Source: Chloroflexota bacterium
Lineage (GTDB): Bacteria; Chloroflexota; Chloroflexia; JAMDCE01
DNA length: 9,106 bases
Assembly (NCBI GenBank): GCA_023489135.1
Contig: JAMDCE010000433.1
Location: 1 to 9,106 of the forward strand
Reading direction: 5' to 3'
Positions within the stretch are counted from its first letter, which is position 1. Each line of letters begins with the position of its first letter. Below the pieces are notes generated by a model. That model was not told the origin of the DNA. It saw nothing but the letters and a program-made list of their open reading frames with translations, and searched no databases. The position numbers were made by a program, and so were the translations under genes. This document shows, piece after piece, positions 6,923 to 9,106 of the stretch.

Positions 6923-8611
6923 TTGGCTAGCATGAAGTACCCCGTACAAGTACAGGCGGAGCTTTTGCCCCCGGGAGCTCTGCCGGAGATGATCTTTACG
7001 CTTCCAGAGATGTTGGAGTTCGATGAGATCAATATCACCGAGCACTTCCTGGATCGAAATCTCGACGAAGAACGGGCCAACAAGATCGCCTTCTACTCCG
7101 GCGACAGGCAGATCACCTACAAGGCCTTGCACGAGCAGGTCAATCGTTTTGCCAACGGCTTGCGCAGCGTGGGCGTGGAAAAAGGGGATCGCGTTGTTCT
7201 CCGCATCTCCAACCGCATCGAGTTTGTGGTGAGCGCCCTGGCAATCCACCGCATCGGTGCCGTGGCGGTGCCCACGATGATCCTGCTGCGGGAAAAGGTG
7301 CTCACTTACATAGCCAACGTGGCCGAGGTCAAGGCCATCATCTCGGAGCACGATCTGCTGGACGAGATCGAGGCCGGTCGGGACAAGTTTGAGACCGTGA
7401 AATGCCTCATCGCGGTCGGCGGCGACCGGGCGGAGCTGAAAAGTCGGGGTTACCAGCAGTACGAGGATCTGATCGAGATCTCCAACGACCAGATCGAGAG
7501 CGTAAAGGTAGCCGGCGATGACGTGGCCTGCGTTTTCTTCAGCTCCGGGACTACCGGAATGCCCAAGGGCTGTATGCACACCCACCGGACCATCGTCAAC
7601 TCCGAATACGCCCCCCCTTACATATTCAACGGAATCCGGCCCACCGACGTGATCAGCGGCACGCCGCCCCTGGCCTTTGTCTTCGGCTACGGGCACATGA
7701 TGCTGGTGCCCATGCTGTGTGGGGTAGCCGCCGTGCTGATCGAAGGACGGTTGTCGCCGGAGGTTATGTTCGAGACTATCGATAAGTTCCGGGTCACGCT
7801 GTTCAATAGCGCGCCGGCCGCCTACAACCAGATGCTGCAGGTGCCCGATGCCGAGAAGAAATACGATCTCGGTTGCCTGAGAGTGGCGCTCTCCGGCAGC
7901 GCCCCATTGATGCCGGCCACGATTCAACAATGGAAAACCCGTTTTGGCATCACCCTGGCCAACACCATCGGTTCCTCCGAGACCTACCAGAGCTATCTCT
8001 CTACCTGGAAGCCCGAGAGCAAGCCTGGTTCGCTGGGGCATCCGGTGCCGGGATGGGTGGCCAGGGTCATCGACGAAAAAGGAGACGATTGTGAGCCGGG
8101 AGTTATCGGCCGCCTGGCCATCCGCGGCCCCGGAGGCATAATGTACTGGCGCAACCCGGAGAAGCAGAGGGATGCCGTGGAAAACGGCTGGAGCCTGACC
8201 GGGGACCTGGCCTACAAGGATGCCGACGGCTGCTTCTTCCACGTCTCTCGTAGCGACGACATCATTAAGAGCCGCGGCTATCGCGTGTCTCCAGGTGAGG
8301 TCGAGGATGCGCTGCTGGAGCACCCGGCGGTCTTCGAGCCGGCCATAGTTGGCTCGCCGGACGAGATTCAGGGCGAAAAAGTGAAGGCTTTCATCATTTT
8401 GAAGGCCGGGCAGAAGGGATCACCGGAGTTGGCGGAGGAGCTGCGGAGGTTCGTTCGGGCCAAGGTGCCTGCCTATATGACCCCCAGCGAATTCGAGTTT
8501 GTTGACTCCTTGCCCAAGACCGAAACTGGCAAGGTGCGTCGCATCGAGCTCAAGCAAATGGAAATGAGACGCTACGCTGAGCGCCAGTCCGGGGGCGAAA
8601 GGAAGGAATAA
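6923..8611 (+). CDS. AMP-forming acyl/aryl-CoA ligase B, tandem paralogue of ligase A
   Basis: A second ANL-superfamily ligase of 562 aa with every core motif intact: SSGTTGMPKG (207-216), SGSAP, GSSE (350-353), TGD, the hinge SRSDDIIKSRGYR and PKTETGK with catalytic Lys537. It should therefore be an active enzyme, not a decaying copy. TTG start with AGGAGGT 7 nt upstream, the same arrangement as ligase A. It aligns with ligase A over the full length, with one extra residue near 168 (GGDRAELKSRG) and two extra at the C-terminus. Differences cluster after the phosphate loop (MHTHRTIVNSEYAPPYIFNG versus a MHLNRGLVAAMHAV start in A), at TLFNSAP versus TLWNSAP, and just after GSSE (TYQSY versus TFCAY). 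These regions shape the acyl pocket in this superfamily, so a different substrate preference is likely (inference). The FAD-subunit gene starts 5 bp after the stop. Confidence 0.88.
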   Translation: MASMKYPVQVQAELLPPGALPEMIFTLPEMLEFDEINITEHFLDRNLDEERANKIAFYSGDRQITYKALHEQVNRFANGLRSVGVEKGDRVVLRISNRIEFVVSALAIHRIGAVAVPTMILLREKVLTYIANVAEVKAIISEHDLLDEIEAGRDKFETVKCLIAVGGDRAELKSRGYQQYEDLIEISNDQIESVKVAGDDVACVFFSSGTTGMPKGCMHTHRTIVNSEYAPPYIFNGIRPTDVISGTPPLAFVFGYGHMMLVPMLCGVAAVLIEGRLSPEVMFETIDKFRVTLFNSAPAAYNQMLQVPDAEKKYDLGCLRVALSGSAPLMPATIQQWKTRFGITLANTIGSSETYQSYLSTWKPESKPGSLGHPVPGWVARVIDEKGDDCEPGVIGRLAIRGPGGIMYWRNPEKQRDAVENGWSLTGDLAYKDADGCFFHVSRSDDIIKSRGYRVSPGEVEDALLEHPAVFEPAIVGSPDEIQGEKVKAFIILKAGQKGSPELAEELRRFVRAKVPAYMTPSEFEFVDSLPKTETGKVRRIELKQMEMRRYAERQSGGERKE

Positions 8612-8616
8612 TAATC

Positions 8617-9106
8617 GTGAACTTGCCAGAATTCGTGCACTTCTCACCGAAGAGCGTGCAGGAAGCCTGCGCCTTGCTTGCCACCTATGGGAAGGAAGCC
8701 AGGGTTCTAGCGGGTGGCACTGACCTGCTGGTGAAGATGAAGCACCGCCGGGCGCTGCCCCGCTACCTTGTAAATATCAAGCGCATTCCCGAGTTAAGTT
8801 ACATTCGCTACGAGAACGGCGAGGGACTCAGGATCGGCGCCCTGACCACCATGGAGGATCTCAAGTCCTCTCCGGTGGTGCGGAGGGAATACCCGATGCT
8901 CCACCAGTCGGTTTCCTACATGGGCACGGTCGAGATACGGAATCGAGCCACCATCGTGGGCAACATCTGCAACGGCTCGCCCTCGGCCGAGACCGCTCCC
9001 GCCCTTATCGCGCTGGGAGCCAAGGTCAGAATCGTGAAAGGGGATGGGGAACGGATCGTCCCGGTGGAAGAGTTCTTCCTCGGACCCAGCCGCACCGTGG
9101 TGCAAC
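8617..9106 (+). CDS. Molybdenum-hydroxylase FAD-binding (medium) subunit, xanthine dehydrogenase / CoxM family (3' truncated by window)
   Basis: 163 residues are visible and the frame is open to the window edge. The family is usually about 280-300 aa, so roughly the first half is present. In three-subunit molybdenum hydroxylases this subunit carries FAD and passes electrons between the Fe-S subunit and the external acceptor. Motifs: AGGTDLL (32-38) and TIVGNICNGSPSAE (112-125), the two FAD-contacting segments of the family (the second is more usually TIGGN), followed by APALIALGA (127-135). The cysteine-rich 4Fe-4S insertion present in the beta subunit of 4-hydroxybenzoyl-CoA reductase is absent here. 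GTG start, with AAGGA at 8603-8607 about 9 nt upstream. The gap to ligase B is only 5 bp, so they are surely co-transcribed. Expected partners, not visible, are a 2Fe-2S subunit and a molybdopterin catalytic subunit, probably just to the right. The substrate is unknown: xanthine, CO, nicotinate, an aromatic or an acyl-CoA remain possible. Confidence 0.88.
   Translation, partial: MNLPEFVHFSPKSVQEACALLATYGKEARVLAGGTDLLVKMKHRRALPRYLVNIKRIPELSYIRYENGEGLRIGALTTMEDLKSSPVVRREYPMLHQSVSYMGTVEIRNRATIVGNICNGSPSAETAPALIALGAKVRIVKGDGERIVPVEEFFLGPSRTVVQ

Noticed and set aside
6893..8323. Long 476-aa open frame on the minus strand opposite ligase B
   Set aside because: It is an antisense shadow of a clearly conserved ligase. 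Its translation is rich in His, Gln, Gly and Asp with no recognisable domain, and it has no supporting context.
1..9106. CRISPR arrays, transposases, integrases, tRNA or rRNA genes, toxin-antitoxin or defence genes
   Set aside because: Looked for on both strands by eye; none seen. Apart from the ligase duplication there are no long direct repeats.

Overview
The window carries a single-direction (+ strand) gene cluster from a moderately GC-rich bacterium. It encodes a complete branched-chain-amino-acid-type (Liv/HAAT) ABC transporter, then two tandem, closely related AMP-forming acyl/aryl-CoA ligases, then the first part of a molybdenum-hydroxylase FAD subunit that runs off the right edge. The taxon cannot be fixed from this sequence. 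Non-ATG starts (GTG, TTG) behind strong Shine-Dalgarno sites, frequent AGG and ATA codons, a lipoprotein-type binding protein and this gene content would fit an anaerobic or facultative degrader of aromatic or other organic acids, such as a deltaproteobacterial, Chloroflexota or Firmicutes-like lineage. That is an inference.

Layout: bases 1-84 are the unrecognised C-terminal tail of an upstream gene. A compact GC hairpin followed by TTTT (138-159) looks like its intrinsic terminator. A near-consensus sigma-70-type promoter (TTGACA, 17 bp, TACAAT; 244-272) follows, predicting a leader of about 318 nt that holds two short perfect inverted repeats and no recognised RNA family. Then come the substrate-binding lipoprotein (597-1796), LivH (1826-2689), LivM (2707-3579), LivG (3612-4394) and LivF (4384-5085). 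After a 139-bp gap with an imperfect hairpin come ligase A (5225-6904), ligase B (6923-8611) and the FAD-subunit gene (8617 to beyond 9106). Spacings of 5-32 bp, or overlap, inside each block suggest co-transcription. No convincing terminator was found between 597 and 9106.

Working model (inference): the binding protein captures a small carboxylate or amino-acid-like ligand outside the cytoplasmic membrane, LivHM/LivGF import it using ATP, and the ligases convert it to its CoA thioester. A molybdenum hydroxylase, of which only the FAD subunit is visible, then oxidises or hydroxylates an intermediate. Such layouts are known around benzoate and hydroxybenzoate degradation genes, but the visible FAD subunit lacks the extra 4Fe-4S loop of 4-hydroxybenzoyl-CoA reductase, so the chemistry is probably different. 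The most notable points are the duplicated ligases with divergent putative pocket residues, the coupling of transporter, ligases and Mo-hydroxylase, and the long leader.
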